DNA of 64,000 nt. Source: an uncultured Prevotella sp. Its GTDB lineage: Bacteria > Bacteroidota > Bacteroidia > Bacteroidales > Bacteroidaceae. Where the stretch lies: NCBI GenBank assembly GCA_900554695.1, contig USHV01000006.1, forward strand, positions 1 through 64,000, read 5' to 3'. A program made the translations under genes and the position numbers. Under the pieces are notes generated by a model, which made no database searches, had not been told where the DNA came from, and worked only from the letters and a program-made list of their open reading frames with translations. Position 1 is the first letter of the stretch. Every line of letters begins with the position of its first letter. Positions 52,492 to 62,230 of this stretch are shown in pieces.

Positions 52492-52541
52492 CCAAAAGTT
52501 GTTAAGGACAAAATAATTGTTGTTAAATTTGGGGAACTATG

Positions 52542-52573
52542 TTTCATATTTATAATTATTGTATTTATCTTTG
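52542..52573 (+). promoter_or_regulatory. Promoter of the RND efflux operon
   Basis: TTTC at 52542-52545 (one mismatch), 20-bp spacer, TATCTTTG at 52566-52573. The leader would be about 150 nt and AT-rich; no operator palindrome or regulator gene is visible nearby. Confidence 0.6.
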
Positions 52574-52728
52574 CGCTCGAAAACTTTGGTGTATATGCGG
52601 AGTTTTCTTGATATGGCTTAACGATGAAGAGAGGATAACAAAGGTCATAAGACTTGTGTTATTGTCTTTTGATTTTATAATCAGATTGGAAGAAAAAAGA
52701 AATAAATTTTTTATAGTGTTATAAAAGT

Positions 52729-53922
52729 ATGAGAAAAATTAATTATTTACTGACGGCAGCTTTGGCCGCAGTGCTCGTTTCTTGTGGCGGAAACCAGAAA
52801 GGTGGTTTCGGAGATAATGAATATGCCGTGAGGACAATCGAAGGCCAGAGTGCAAATCTTCAGACAACCTATCCGGCCGTGATAAAGGGTGTTCAAGATG
52901 TAGAGATTCGTCCGAAAATATCGGGCTTCATTACGAAATTGTGCGTAAAGGAAGGTCAGACGGTGAAAGCCGGACAGTTGCTTTTTGTCATCGACAATGT
53001 GACATACGCTGCTGCTGTGCGTCAGGCAAAGGCCGCTGTGAACTCAGCGAAAGCTCAGCTCAACACGTCCAAGCTGACTTATGATAACAGCCAGAAACTT
53101 TTCAAGAGCAATGTTATAGGTGATTATGAACTGCAATCAGCAAAGAACTCATACGAGTCGGCACAGGCAGCATTGGCACAGGCACAGGCTAACTATGTTT
53201 CAGCAAAGCAGAATCTCGACTTCTGCTATATTAAGAGCCCGTCGGCCGGAGTTGTTGGCAATCTGCCTTATCGTGTAGGAGCTCTCGTAAGCTCTTCAAG
53301 TCAGGAGCCTCTTACGACAATTTCGAACATCAAGACAATGCAGGTTTATTTCTCAATGACAGAAAAAGACCTTCTCGACATGACAAGAACTTCTGGTGGT
53401 CTGCACGCTGCGATAAGCGATTATCCTGCTGTCAAACTGCAGCTTGCCGACGGAACGATGTATGCTCATCCTGGCCGTGTGGCTGCAGTGAGCGGAGTTA
53501 TCGATTCGTCAACAGGTTCTGTTTCTATAAGAGCTGACTTCCCGAATCCGGAAAACTTGCTCAAGAGTGGTGGCTCTGGAAGCATCGTAGTGCCTCATGA
53601 AAGCACAAATGCTGTTATAATACCTCAGGATGCTGTTTCTGAAGTACAGGATCGCAACTTCGTTTATGTAGTAGGCAAGGACAACAAGGTGAAATATACT
53701 GAAGTATCTTTGAACGCTCAGAACGACGGAAAGAATTATATCATAACCAAAGGACTTAACATTGGCGACCGCATTGTTGTAAGCGGTATAAGCACACTGA
53801 CTGACGGTATGCAGATCAAACCGCTCACAGAGGCTCAGTATGCAGAAAAGCTGAAGAAGACAACCGAACTGGGAGCAAGCCAGGGTGACCTCGGTGAACT
53901 CAAGAAGGCTTTGTCTAAGTAA
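52729..53922 (+). CDS. RND efflux periplasmic adaptor (AcrA/MexA-like)
   Basis: 397 aa. Lipobox LVSC (C19). Barrel-sandwich halves (VEIRPKISGFITKLCVKEGQTVKAGQLLFVID and FCYIKSPSAGVVGNLPYRVGALVS) flank an alpha-hairpin of about 80 residues rich in Ala/Gln. The C-terminal beta barrel and membrane-proximal domain follow. Bridges the inner-membrane pump and outer-membrane channel encoded next (51-bp gap). Confidence 0.95.
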   Translation: MRKINYLLTAALAAVLVSCGGNQKGGFGDNEYAVRTIEGQSANLQTTYPAVIKGVQDVEIRPKISGFITKLCVKEGQTVKAGQLLFVIDNVTYAAAVRQAKAAVNSAKAQLNTSKLTYDNSQKLFKSNVIGDYELQSAKNSYESAQAALAQAQANYVSAKQNLDFCYIKSPSAGVVGNLPYRVGALVSSSSQEPLTTISNIKTMQVYFSMTEKDLLDMTRTSGGLHAAISDYPAVKLQLADGTMYAHPGRVAAVSGVIDSSTGSVSIRADFPNPENLLKSGGSGSIVVPHESTNAVIIPQDAVSEVQDRNFVYVVGKDNKVKYTEVSLNAQNDGKNYIITKGLNIGDRIVVSGISTLTDGMQIKPLTEAQYAEKLKKTTELGASQGDLGELKKALSK

Positions 53923-53973
53923 GCCATGTAGGTTATACACATATTATAAAAAGGTAATGATAAATTAACAAAA

Positions 53974-56900
53974 ATGAGATTAGATAATTTTATAAAGCGC
54001 CCGGTGCTGTCAACCGTTATTTCTATTTTGATAGTAATTCTGGGTCTTATAGGTCTGGTTTCACTGCCGATTGAACAGTATCCGGACATCGCACCGCCAA
54101 CGGTTCAGGTGCGCGCCTATTATACAGGTGCAAATGCCGAGACCGTGATGAACTCTGTGCTCGCACCGCTGGAGGAACAGATCAATGGTGTAGAAGGTAT
54201 GACATACATGACTTCTGCGGCAACAAATGAAGGTTCTGCAAGTATTACGGTGTATTTCAAGCAGGGCATGAATGCCGATATGGCACAGGTCAATGTTCAG
54301 AACCGTGTGTCTCAGGCTTCTTCTTTGCTTCCGGCCGAAGTTACAAAGGCCGGTGTGACGGTTGAAAAGCGTCAGACTTCTACTGTGCTTCTTTTCGCTC
54401 TTGTAGGCGATAAGACCCGTTACGACGAGCAGTTCCTTTCCAATTATGCCGATATCAACATCGTTCCGGCCATCAAGCGTGTTAACGGTGTGGGTGGATG
54501 TGAATCCATGGGTGCCAAGACTTACACCATGCGTCTGTGGCTCGACCCGATTAAGATGAAGAACTATAACCTCATGCCGAGTGACCTTTCAGGCATTCTG
54601 GCAGAGCAGAACATCGAAGCCGCTCCTGGTAAGTTCGGTGAATCTTCAGACAACCAGTACGAATATACTATCCGTTACAAAGGACGTCTGAAGACAGCTG
54701 AGGAATTCGGTAACATGATCATCACAAGCGACAAGAACGGCCAAACCATCCGTGTAAAGGATGTAGCACGTGTAGAGCTTGGTGGACTTTATTATTCGGT
54801 TATCTCAAGTGTTGACGGCGAGCCGGGTGTGATGCTTATGGTCACACAGACAGCAGGCTCAAACGCCACACAGATTGTGAAGGATGTAAAGAAAGAAATA
54901 GAAAATCAGAAGAAGAACTTCCCTCCTGGACTTGATGTCAAGTACATGCAGGACGTAACAGAGTTCCTCTATGCTTCTATCAATGACCTCTTGCACACAC
55001 TTTTCGAGGCGTTCGTGCTTGTGTTCATCGTTGTTTACATCTTCTTGCAGGACTTCCGTTCGACACTTATTCCGTTGGTTGCTGTGCCTGTGTCACTTAT
55101 CGGTACGTTCTTCTTCCTGTATGTATTTGGTTTCTCTTTGAACCTTCTTACACTCGCTGCGTTAGTGCTTGCCATCGCCATAGTCGTCGATGATGCCATT
55201 GTGGTGGTCGAGGCCGTGCACGCGAAACTTGACCTTGGATATAAATCTGCGCGTCAGGCATCTATTGATGCGATGAATGAGATTTCCGGAGCCATTATCT
55301 CCATTACTCTCGTTATGTCGGCAGTGTTCATTCCTGTGTCTTTCGTAGGAGGAACATCAGGAACATTCTATAAGGAGTTCGGTATTACAATGGCCATTTC
55401 AATCGTCATTTCTGCACTGAACGCCCTTACACTTTCGCCTGCATTGTGTGCGATACTACTTAAGCCGAAGAACGAGGATGGCAGCCCACGTAAGATGTCT
55501 TTCATCGACAGATTCCATGTTTCATTCAACGCGGTTTACGGAAAGGTACAGGATAAATATAGAAATGGTGTACGTAAACTTGTTGAACGTCCGGTCATCT
55601 CAATCATAGCTGTTGTGGTTGGTATTGTTGTCATGGCCATATTGGGTATGAATACAAAGAGTGGACTTGTGCCAAACGAGGATACCGGAACATTGTTCTG
55701 TACAGTGTCAACACCTCCGGGAACCAGTCTTGAGAAGACAAACGAGGTGATGAATAAAGTTGACTCTATGCTCGCAACCAATCCGGCAATCATGTCGCGT
55801 CTGCGTATCACTGGTTACAACTTCATCGCAGGTCAGGGATCTAACCAGGGAACATTCGTTATCAAGCTGAAACCGTTTGAGGAAAGACAGGCTGAGGAAG
55901 GTATTCTGAAATATATCGGAGTGCACAACGAAGGTTCTTCAATGGTACTTGCAATGATTTATAAACAGACTGCTGCCATAAAGGGTGCACAGATTCTGGC
56001 GTTCCAGCCACCTATGGTGCAAGGTTTCTCCGCAACCAACGACCTTACCTTCTCTATGCAGGACCGTACAGGTGGTGACGTGGATAAATTCTTTAAGGTG
56101 ACACAGGACTTCCTCACAGAGCTCAATAAGCGTCCGGAGGTAAGCAATGCTATGACTTCATACAACTCAAAGTATCCTCAGTATCTTATCGATGTGGATG
56201 TTGCCAAGTGTAAGCAGAGTGGCATTGATCCTAACACAGTGCTCACCACCATGCAGGGATATTACGGAGGTTTGTATTCTTCGAACTTCAACTCATACGG
56301 AAAACTATACCGTGTGATGATTCAGGCAGAGCCTTCTGCACGTGCCGATCTGAAGAGTCTTAACAACATATATGTACGTACTTCAAGCGGTATGGCTCCT
56401 ATCAATGAGTTTGTGAATATGAAGAAGGTTTATGGTCCGCAGGAGATTGACCGTTTCAACCTCTTCACTTCAATTAACGTTACAGCCGCTCCTGCTGACG
56501 GTTATGCTTCAGGAGACGTTATACGTGCCATTTCTGAGGTTGCAAGCTCTTCACTGCCATCAGGTTATACATACGAATTCTCTGGTCTGACACGTTCGGA
56601 ACAGGAGTCAAGCAATTCAACAATGCTTATCTTCGTTCTCTGTCTGACATTCGTATACTTGATTCTGAGTGCACAGTACGAAAGCTACCTGTTGCCTCTG
56701 TCTGTAATTCTCTCAATTCCGTTCGGACTTGCAGGTGCATTCCTCTTTACCAACATGTTCGGAAAGAATAACGATATTTACATGCAGATCGCTCTTATCA
56801 TGCTTATCGGACTTCTCGCCAAGAACGCCATTCTTATCGTACAGTTCGCTCTTGAACGCCGTCGAACGGGTATGGCTCTGTCGTGGTCGGCCGTGCTCGG

Positions 56901-57204
56901 AGCTACCGCACGTCTCCGTCCTATTCTTATGACATCTTTGGCGATGATTATCGGACTTATACCTTTGCTCATGCCGATGGGTGTAGGATACAACGGAAAC
57001 ATGACACTTGGTGCTGCAGCCATTGGCGGTATGCTCATTGGTATGCTTTGTCAGATTATGGTTGTTCCGGCACTGTTCTACATCTTCCAGTATCTGCAGG
57101 AGAAAGTGAAACCGCTTGAGTTTGAAGATGATGCAGTATCGTCGGTTGACACAGAGCTGTTACAGTACATGCATCCGGTAGAAAAGCAGAAAAACGAAAA
57201 GTAA
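53974..57204 (+). CDS. RND multidrug efflux transporter (HAE1 family)
   Basis: 1076 aa, full size. Starts MRLDNFIKRPVLSTVISILI (TM1); two large periplasmic loops; TM4 carries the proton-relay aspartates in AIAIVVDDAIVVVEAVHAK. GXXXGP-type and IGLIPLLMPMGVGYNGN motifs are seen in the C-terminal half. Hydrophobic and amphiphilic drug export driven by proton flow. Second gene of the adaptor-pump-channel operon. Confidence 0.96.
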   Translation: MRLDNFIKRPVLSTVISILIVILGLIGLVSLPIEQYPDIAPPTVQVRAYYTGANAETVMNSVLAPLEEQINGVEGMTYMTSAATNEGSASITVYFKQGMNADMAQVNVQNRVSQASSLLPAEVTKAGVTVEKRQTSTVLLFALVGDKTRYDEQFLSNYADINIVPAIKRVNGVGGCESMGAKTYTMRLWLDPIKMKNYNLMPSDLSGILAEQNIEAAPGKFGESSDNQYEYTIRYKGRLKTAEEFGNMIITSDKNGQTIRVKDVARVELGGLYYSVISSVDGEPGVMLMVTQTAGSNATQIVKDVKKEIENQKKNFPPGLDVKYMQDVTEFLYASINDLLHTLFEAFVLVFIVVYIFLQDFRSTLIPLVAVPVSLIGTFFFLYVFGFSLNLLTLAALVLAIAIVVDDAIVVVEAVHAKLDLGYKSARQASIDAMNEISGAIISITLVMSAVFIPVSFVGGTSGTFYKEFGITMAISIVISALNALTLSPALCAILLKPKNEDGSPRKMSFIDRFHVSFNAVYGKVQDKYRNGVRKLVERPVISIIAVVVGIVVMAILGMNTKSGLVPNEDTGTLFCTVSTPPGTSLEKTNEVMNKVDSMLATNPAIMSRLRITGYNFIAGQGSNQGTFVIKLKPFEERQAEEGILKYIGVHNEGSSMVLAMIYKQTAAIKGAQILAFQPPMVQGFSATNDLTFSMQDRTGGDVDKFFKVTQDFLTELNKRPEVSNAMTSYNSKYPQYLIDVDVAKCKQSGIDPNTVLTTMQGYYGGLYSSNFNSYGKLYRVMIQAEPSARADLKSLNNIYVRTSSGMAPINEFVNMKKVYGPQEIDRFNLFTSINVTAAPADGYASGDVIRAISEVASSSLPSGYTYEFSGLTRSEQESSNSTMLIFVLCLTFVYLILSAQYESYLLPLSVILSIPFGLAGAFLFTNMFGKNNDIYMQIALIMLIGLLAKNAILIVQFALERRRTGMALSWSAVLGATARLRPILMTSLAMIIGLIPLLMPMGVGYNGNMTLGAAAIGGMLIGMLCQIMVVPALFYIFQYLQEKVKPLEFEDDAVSSVDTELLQYMHPVEKQKNEK

Positions 57205-57206
57205 AA

Positions 57207-58595
57207 ATGAAAAAGATTAATATATTGACATTGATTTCTGCAGCTGCTCTCATGAGCAGTTGCGGAATCTACAACAAGTATGAGCGTCCGGAAGTGAATA
57301 CGACGGGGCTGGTGCGCGACGTCGCTTCGCCCACCGATACACTCGCTGTATCTGATACGACAAGCTTCGGCAATCTGCCATGGCGTAGCGTATTCACCGA
57401 CCCTCAGTTGCAGACACTTATAGAACAAGGCCTTGAACACAACACGGACCTGCTCAATGCGGCTCTTAACGTGAAGATGGTTGAGGCACAGCTCACAGCT
57501 GCCAAACTTGCGTTTGTGCCTTCATTCACATTCTCACCGCAGGGAACTATCTCTTCATGGGATGGCAACAAGAGCACGAAGACATATTCGCTGCCGGTTC
57601 AGGCAAGCTGGAGTCTTGACCTCTTCGGCAATCTTCTGAATCAGAAACGCAGTGCGCAGATGGCTCTTCTCGCAACCAAAGACTATCAGCTCGTTGTGAA
57701 GACCAATCTCATCAGCAACATTGCAAACATGTTTTACACTCTTCTCATGCTCGACGAGCAGCTCATCATTGTCAACGACATGGCTGAACTGACAAAAGAG
57801 ACATGGGATATGATGAAGATACAGAAAGATCTTGGTACGGTGAGAGAGACTGGCGTACAGAGTGCCGAGAGCAACTACTACTCAGTGCTTGCACAAGCAG
57901 AGGATCTGAAACGTCAGATACGTGAGACCGAGAACTCGCTCTCGCTTCTGCTCGGACAGCCGGCACAGACCATCGCACGCGGCAAACTCGCCGACCAGTC
58001 GCTGCCGACAAAGTTCAGCACAGGCATTGCCCTGCAGATGTTGTCAAACCGTCCTGATGTTCACTATGCAGAAATGACTCTCGCACAGTGCTTCTACGAT
58101 GTGCAGACAGCACGCTCACGCTTCTATCCGAGCATCACAATCAGTGGCTCAGGCGCATTCACAAACAGTGCCGGAGGCGGTATCGTGAATCCAGGCAAAT
58201 GGCTGCTCAGCGCAGTAGGAAGCCTCGTTCAGCCTATATTCATGAACGGACAGCTCGTCGCAGGACTGAAGGTTGCAAAGGCTGAAGAGGAGCAGGCCTA
58301 CAACACATGGCAGAACGCCATACTCTCTGCAGGCAGCGAAGTGAGCAACGCGCTCGTACTCTACAACTCGTCCGACGCGAAGAGCAAGCTCGAAGCAAAA
58401 CAGGTTGAGAGCCTCGAGAAGAACGTGAAATATACACAGGAACTGTTCCATCAGGCGAAGGGAACCACCTATCTTGAGATAATCACTGCCCAGCAGTCGC
58501 TGCTAAATGCACAGCTCGCCAAGGTGCAGGACGATTTCTACAAGATGCAGGCCGTCGTAAACCTCTATTACGCGTTAGGTGGCGGTCGTGACTAA
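57207..58595 (+). CDS. Outer-membrane efflux channel lipoprotein (TolC/OprM-like)
   Basis: 462 aa. Lipobox MSSC (C19). The two-fold repeated OEP domain is evident: LIEQGLEHNTDLLNAALNVKMVEAQL in the first half and QLVAGLKVAKAEEEQAYNTWQNAIL in the second, with ALQMLSNRPDVHYAEMTLAQ between. Completes the tripartite pump; 2 bp after the transporter gene. Confidence 0.95.
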   Translation: MKKINILTLISAAALMSSCGIYNKYERPEVNTTGLVRDVASPTDTLAVSDTTSFGNLPWRSVFTDPQLQTLIEQGLEHNTDLLNAALNVKMVEAQLTAAKLAFVPSFTFSPQGTISSWDGNKSTKTYSLPVQASWSLDLFGNLLNQKRSAQMALLATKDYQLVVKTNLISNIANMFYTLLMLDEQLIIVNDMAELTKETWDMMKIQKDLGTVRETGVQSAESNYYSVLAQAEDLKRQIRETENSLSLLLGQPAQTIARGKLADQSLPTKFSTGIALQMLSNRPDVHYAEMTLAQCFYDVQTARSRFYPSITISGSGAFTNSAGGGIVNPGKWLLSAVGSLVQPIFMNGQLVAGLKVAKAEEEQAYNTWQNAILSAGSEVSNALVLYNSSDAKSKLEAKQVESLEKNVKYTQELFHQAKGTTYLEIITAQQSLLNAQLAKVQDDFYKMQAVVNLYYALGGGRD

Positions 58596-58733
58596 AGGCG
58601 TGTGAGGCAGATGTGAGCCTCAGATGGGCTTATCTTTCCAAGAGTGCATAATGCAACAGGAGACAGCGGAACAAGCGAGACTCACCTGCCTGAACGTTCA
58701 CATATTTTATATGAAAACAAAAACAAACAGAAT

Positions 58734-59507
58734 ATGATTAGTCCAAAAGCAGAAATTGATCCGAAGGCGAAAATCGGAAAGAACGTCACGATTTATCCTT
58801 TCGTCTATATTGAAGGCGATGTGGAGATAGGTGACGACTGCGTCATTTTCCCTTACGTCAGTATAATGAACGGCACGCGCCTCGGTCGTGCCAACAAGGT
58901 GTTCCAGAACACAGTGCTCGGAGCCGAGCCTCAAGACTTCAACTATTGCGGCGACAACTCGCAGCTTGTCATCGGCGACGAGAATATAATACGTGAGAAT
59001 GTGGTTATCAACCGTGCGACCTATTGCGACGGAAAAACCGTTATCGGCAACAAAAACTTCCTTATGGAAGGTGTCCACGTGTCACACGACACAAAAATAG
59101 GCAACGGCTGTGTGTTCGGTTACGGTACTAAGATTGCCGGTGACTGCGACATACAGGATAACGTGATATTCTCTTCAAGTGTCATCGCTAACCCGGGAAC
59201 ACGTGTAGGACGCTCGGCAATGGTGCAGAGCGGATGCCGTTTCAGTAGGGATGTACCGCCCTATATCATAGCAAGCGGTAACCCTGTAAACTATGGCGGT
59301 GTTAACTACACAGTGCTCACCAACTATGGTGTAAGTGAGAAGATCCAGGCTCACATAGCAAACGCTTATCGTCTGATTTTCCATGGACAGACATCTGTGT
59401 TCGATGCAGTGATGCAGGTTAAGGAACAGGTGCCTGATGGTGAAGAGATACGCAACATTGTGGAATTCATTGATGGTACGAAGCTCGGCATCATAGGAAA
59501 GTTCTAA
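58734..59507 (+). CDS. lpxA: Acyl-ACP--UDP-N-acetylglucosamine O-acyltransferase
   Basis: 257 aa from ATG 58734 (MISPKAEIDPKAKIG); upstream codons lack the hexapeptide pattern. Left-handed beta-helix hexapeptide repeats run to about residue 185, with catalytic H118 in VHVSHDTKIG, then the C-terminal helical domain. First step of lipid A synthesis. Unusually, lpxD/lpxC/fabZ neighbours are absent here; it follows the efflux operon after 138 bp. Confidence 0.93.
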   Translation: MISPKAEIDPKAKIGKNVTIYPFVYIEGDVEIGDDCVIFPYVSIMNGTRLGRANKVFQNTVLGAEPQDFNYCGDNSQLVIGDENIIRENVVINRATYCDGKTVIGNKNFLMEGVHVSHDTKIGNGCVFGYGTKIAGDCDIQDNVIFSSSVIANPGTRVGRSAMVQSGCRFSRDVPPYIIASGNPVNYGGVNYTVLTNYGVSEKIQAHIANAYRLIFHGQTSVFDAVMQVKEQVPDGEEIRNIVEFIDGTKLGIIGKF

Positions 59508-59536
59508 GCGACATATTTGAATATGAGACATACGGA

Positions 59537-59565
59537 CGCAACGGCAATTGCTGTTGCGCCTTTTT
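59537..59565 (+). terminator. Rho-independent terminator after lpxA
   Basis: CGCAAC-G-GCAATTGC-T-GTTGCG hairpin (59537-59558) followed by CCTTTTT. Confidence 0.85.
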
Positions 59566-59684
59566 ATTTTGTATGGCATATGATATGATTATTTGTATTT
59601 ATTGCATTGTATAATGTACGTAGTTTTGTATTGGATGCGCTTGCCATATGATGTATTCTTTAAAAGTCCATACATGTTCATATT

Positions 59685-60355
59685 TGCATATTTATACATT
59701 CCTGACGGTAAAAAGATTTTACAAAATAAATTCTCAAAATAGAAATTGCGGGATAGGGTAGTCGATGCGAAACGGGCATTATTGCGAGATGGTGTGGCAG
59801 TTGATTTTAGAATGGATTGCTGCGAATTGTATATTATGTCGTATAGATATATATTGTTCGCACTCGTAGATTGGTTTTTTGTGATGTATTTTGTCTGTAA
59901 TTTTTATGTGAAATAGCGCATTCTATGTTGCGATATAGGCTTAATCGTGTTGCGATATAGGCTTAATCGTGTTGCGATATGGGCTTAATCGTAGTGCGAT
60001 ATGGGCTTAATCATGGTGCGATATAGGCTTAATCGTGTTGCGATATAGGCTTAATCGTGTTGCGATATGGGCTTAATCATGGTGCGATGTGGGCTTAATT
60101 GTGATGCGATATGAGTTTATTGTGGGGCATTTTAGGCTGTATAGATTGTGATAAAGGCTTTTTTCTATATGTTTACTTGGGGTAAACTGTATTTTGATTG
60201 AGTGATGGACATCTGTTGCTTGACGCCCGATCGATTCGTCGCTGAGACTCGAGTATTCCGCGCCAACTATTTTGTTGCACAGAAAAAAAGCATTCTCGTT
60301 GGGTTGACGGGAATGCTTATGCAGTTCATATACGCTATTGTTGTATATTTATACA
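59685..60355 (-). mobile_element. MITE-like element, subfamily II, copy H with long 22-bp array
   Basis: Bounded by TGCATATTTATACA (59685-59698) and TGTATATTTATACA (60342-60355). Its left 60 bp, read on the minus strand (ATTTCTATTTTGAGAA, TTTTGTAAAATC, then the palindrome), matches the tail of copies C and D, so it is inverted relative to them. Contains nine near-identical 22-bp units at 59926-60123 (TGTTGCGATATAGGCTTAAT plus CG), the most homogeneous array in the window, and a lone unit at about 59768. No coding sequence. Confidence 0.7.
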
Positions 60356-60402
60356 CTTTTGTTTGTTGCCTCATTATGGCTCGAGTAAGCCCGTATGTCG
60401 GC

Positions 60403-61185
60403 CTAATAAGACGCCGTGCACTCTATGCCGAGCTTTTCCACTCGCCGGCGTATGGCTTCCATTTTCTCCTTGCCGGCCTTCTGCAGCCCGTGTTCAGGAG
60501 TCTCACGGTCGATGGTGTATATCATCACCTCCATCGGTTCAATTTCTTTCACGGCCTTGAGCCACGGTTCCACATACTTGTCGCCTGTGTTGTCCACGTT
60601 GTTTCCGTTGTCGTCGGTGCCTTTCATGAACATTGTCTGTATGATTACGTGACCGTTGAAGAGTTTCATCCCTTCTATTATTTTCCTCACGTCGTAGTTC
60701 TTGCTTGTCGGGCGATCGGTCATGGCGATGTATTCCGGATCTACGGTGTCGAGCTTCAGAATGTTGTTGTCCACCTTCATCAGCGCGCGTCTCACCTGTT
60801 CGCGGTGTATGAAAGTGGAGTTGCTCAGCACTGATATTCTCGCTTTCGGAAAGTAGCTGTTTCTCAGACGCACCGTGTCCTCTATTATCTCCTCAAACTG
60901 CGGATGCCCTGTCGGTTCACCGTTGCCTGCGAATGTTAGTACGTCGGGGCTTTCGCCTTCCTCTTTCATCTGTATGAGTCGTTTCTCAAGTGCTTCTGCC
61001 ACCTCCTCGCGTGTGGGGCGTCGCATGGCAGGTATGTGGTCGGCGTTGAATCCACATTCACAATATATGCAGTCGAATGTGCACACCTTTCCGTCTGCCG
61101 GCTGAAGGTTTATGCCCAGCGAAACGCCGAGTCTGCGGCTGTGTACTGGCCCGAATATGGGCGATGGATAGATTATTGTTGCCAT
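60403..61185 (-). CDS. Radical SAM protein
   Basis: 260 aa from ATG 61183-61185 (MATIIYPSPIFGPVHSRRLG). The radical SAM motif is CTFDCIYCECG; FAGNGEPTGHPQFEEII matches the GGEP-type SAM-binding strand, and ISVLSNSTFI and LKLDTVDPE follow. It resembles the COG0731 group related to wybutosine-type enzymes and anaerobic activases, but the specific substrate is unknown. Monocistronic; convergent with lpxA. Confidence 0.88.
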   Translation of the reverse strand: MATIIYPSPIFGPVHSRRLGVSLGINLQPADGKVCTFDCIYCECGFNADHIPAMRRPTREEVAEALEKRLIQMKEEGESPDVLTFAGNGEPTGHPQFEEIIEDTVRLRNSYFPKARISVLSNSTFIHREQVRRALMKVDNNILKLDTVDPEYIAMTDRPTSKNYDVRKIIEGMKLFNGHVIIQTMFMKGTDDNGNNVDNTGDKYVEPWLKAVKEIEPMEVMIYTIDRETPEHGLQKAGKEKMEAIRRRVEKLGIECTASY

Positions 61186-61324
61186 AATTCCATTTTTATA
61201 TTGGTGGGGCAAAGTTAAATAAAATATCGTTAGTATCTTTGTTAATAGTAGTTAAACCGTTGCAGGAGAACAGTTTTTTTTGTTACTTTGCAGCGAATTT
61301 TGGAGTATTATACGCTATCCTGAA

Positions 61325-62203
61325 ATGAGAAAGAAACAGAAAAAGTCCGGCGACCGTCACGGGTTGCAGGCTGTCACTCTTTGCATAAGCACAGCCCTTG
61401 TGCTTATTTTGTTGGGTCTGGTAGTATTTTCGGTCCTTACCGCCCGTAATCTTTCGTCATACGTGAAGCAAAACATTGTCGTTACGATGATGCTTCAGGA
61501 CGACATGTCCTCGAGCGAGGCCCAGAAGTTCTGCGCCCGTCTCGGCAAACGGCCCTACATCAACAAGCTGGAGTACATCAGCAAGGAGCAGGCACTGAAG
61601 GAGGGAATCAAGGCTTTAGGTACCGATCCGCGCGAGTTCACCGACACCAATCCGTTTCTTTCGTCTATCGAGATAACCCTCAAGGCCGATTATGCCAACA
61701 ACGATTCGCTCCTGCACATATCGCGTGAGCTTCAGAGTTATCCCAAGGTGAGCGAGGTGAAATATCAGCGCGACCTGATAGAGAAGGTCAATGCCAACAT
61801 CGCCAAGATAAGCATCGTGCTGCTTGTGCTGGCAGTGCTGCTCACGGTGGTGTCGTTCTCGCTTATCAACAACACAGTGAAGCTGGGCATCTACGCGCGC
61901 CGTTTCTCCATACACACCATGAAGCTGGTGGGCGCGTCGTGGGGATTCATCCGTCGGCCGTTCCTTCGCCAGGCGGTGGTCATTGGTCTCATCGCCTCGC
62001 TTCTGGCCTGCATCGCTCTCGGTGCCGGCGTCTATGCCCTTTATTATTACGAGCCAGAGATAATGACTCTGCTCACATGGGAGATGCTTGCCATCACAGC
62101 CGCAGCCGTATTCCTTTGCGGCATCATCCTCACATCGTTGTGTGCGATACTCTCGGTCAATAAGTTCCTGAAGATGAGGGCAGGAGATCTTTATAAGATT
62201 TAA
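61325..62203 (+). CDS. ftsX: Cell-division protein FtsX-like permease
   Basis: 292 aa from ATG 61325 (MRKKQKKSGDRHG). TM1 at about 20-42, an extracytoplasmic domain with LSSIEITLKADYAN and PKVSEVKYQRDLIEKVN, then three C-terminal TM segments with FSIHTMKLVGASWGFIRRPF. FtsEX couples to peptidoglycan hydrolases at the septum. Start of the ftsX-DUF3098-uppP-truB unit, an order I recall as common in Bacteroidetes. Confidence 0.92.
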   Translation: MRKKQKKSGDRHGLQAVTLCISTALVLILLGLVVFSVLTARNLSSYVKQNIVVTMMLQDDMSSSEAQKFCARLGKRPYINKLEYISKEQALKEGIKALGTDPREFTDTNPFLSSIEITLKADYANNDSLLHISRELQSYPKVSEVKYQRDLIEKVNANIAKISIVLLVLAVLLTVVSFSLINNTVKLGIYARRFSIHTMKLVGASWGFIRRPFLRQAVVIGLIASLLACIALGAGVYALYYYEPEIMTLLTWEMLAITAAAVFLCGIILTSLCAILSVNKFLKMRAGDLYKI

Positions 62204-62230
62204 TGAAATCAAAATCATACATTATATAAT

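Noticed and set aside
59926..60123. CRISPR-like array
   Set aside because: Units are contiguous 22-mers without unique spacers and no cas gene is present; it is a tandem repeat.
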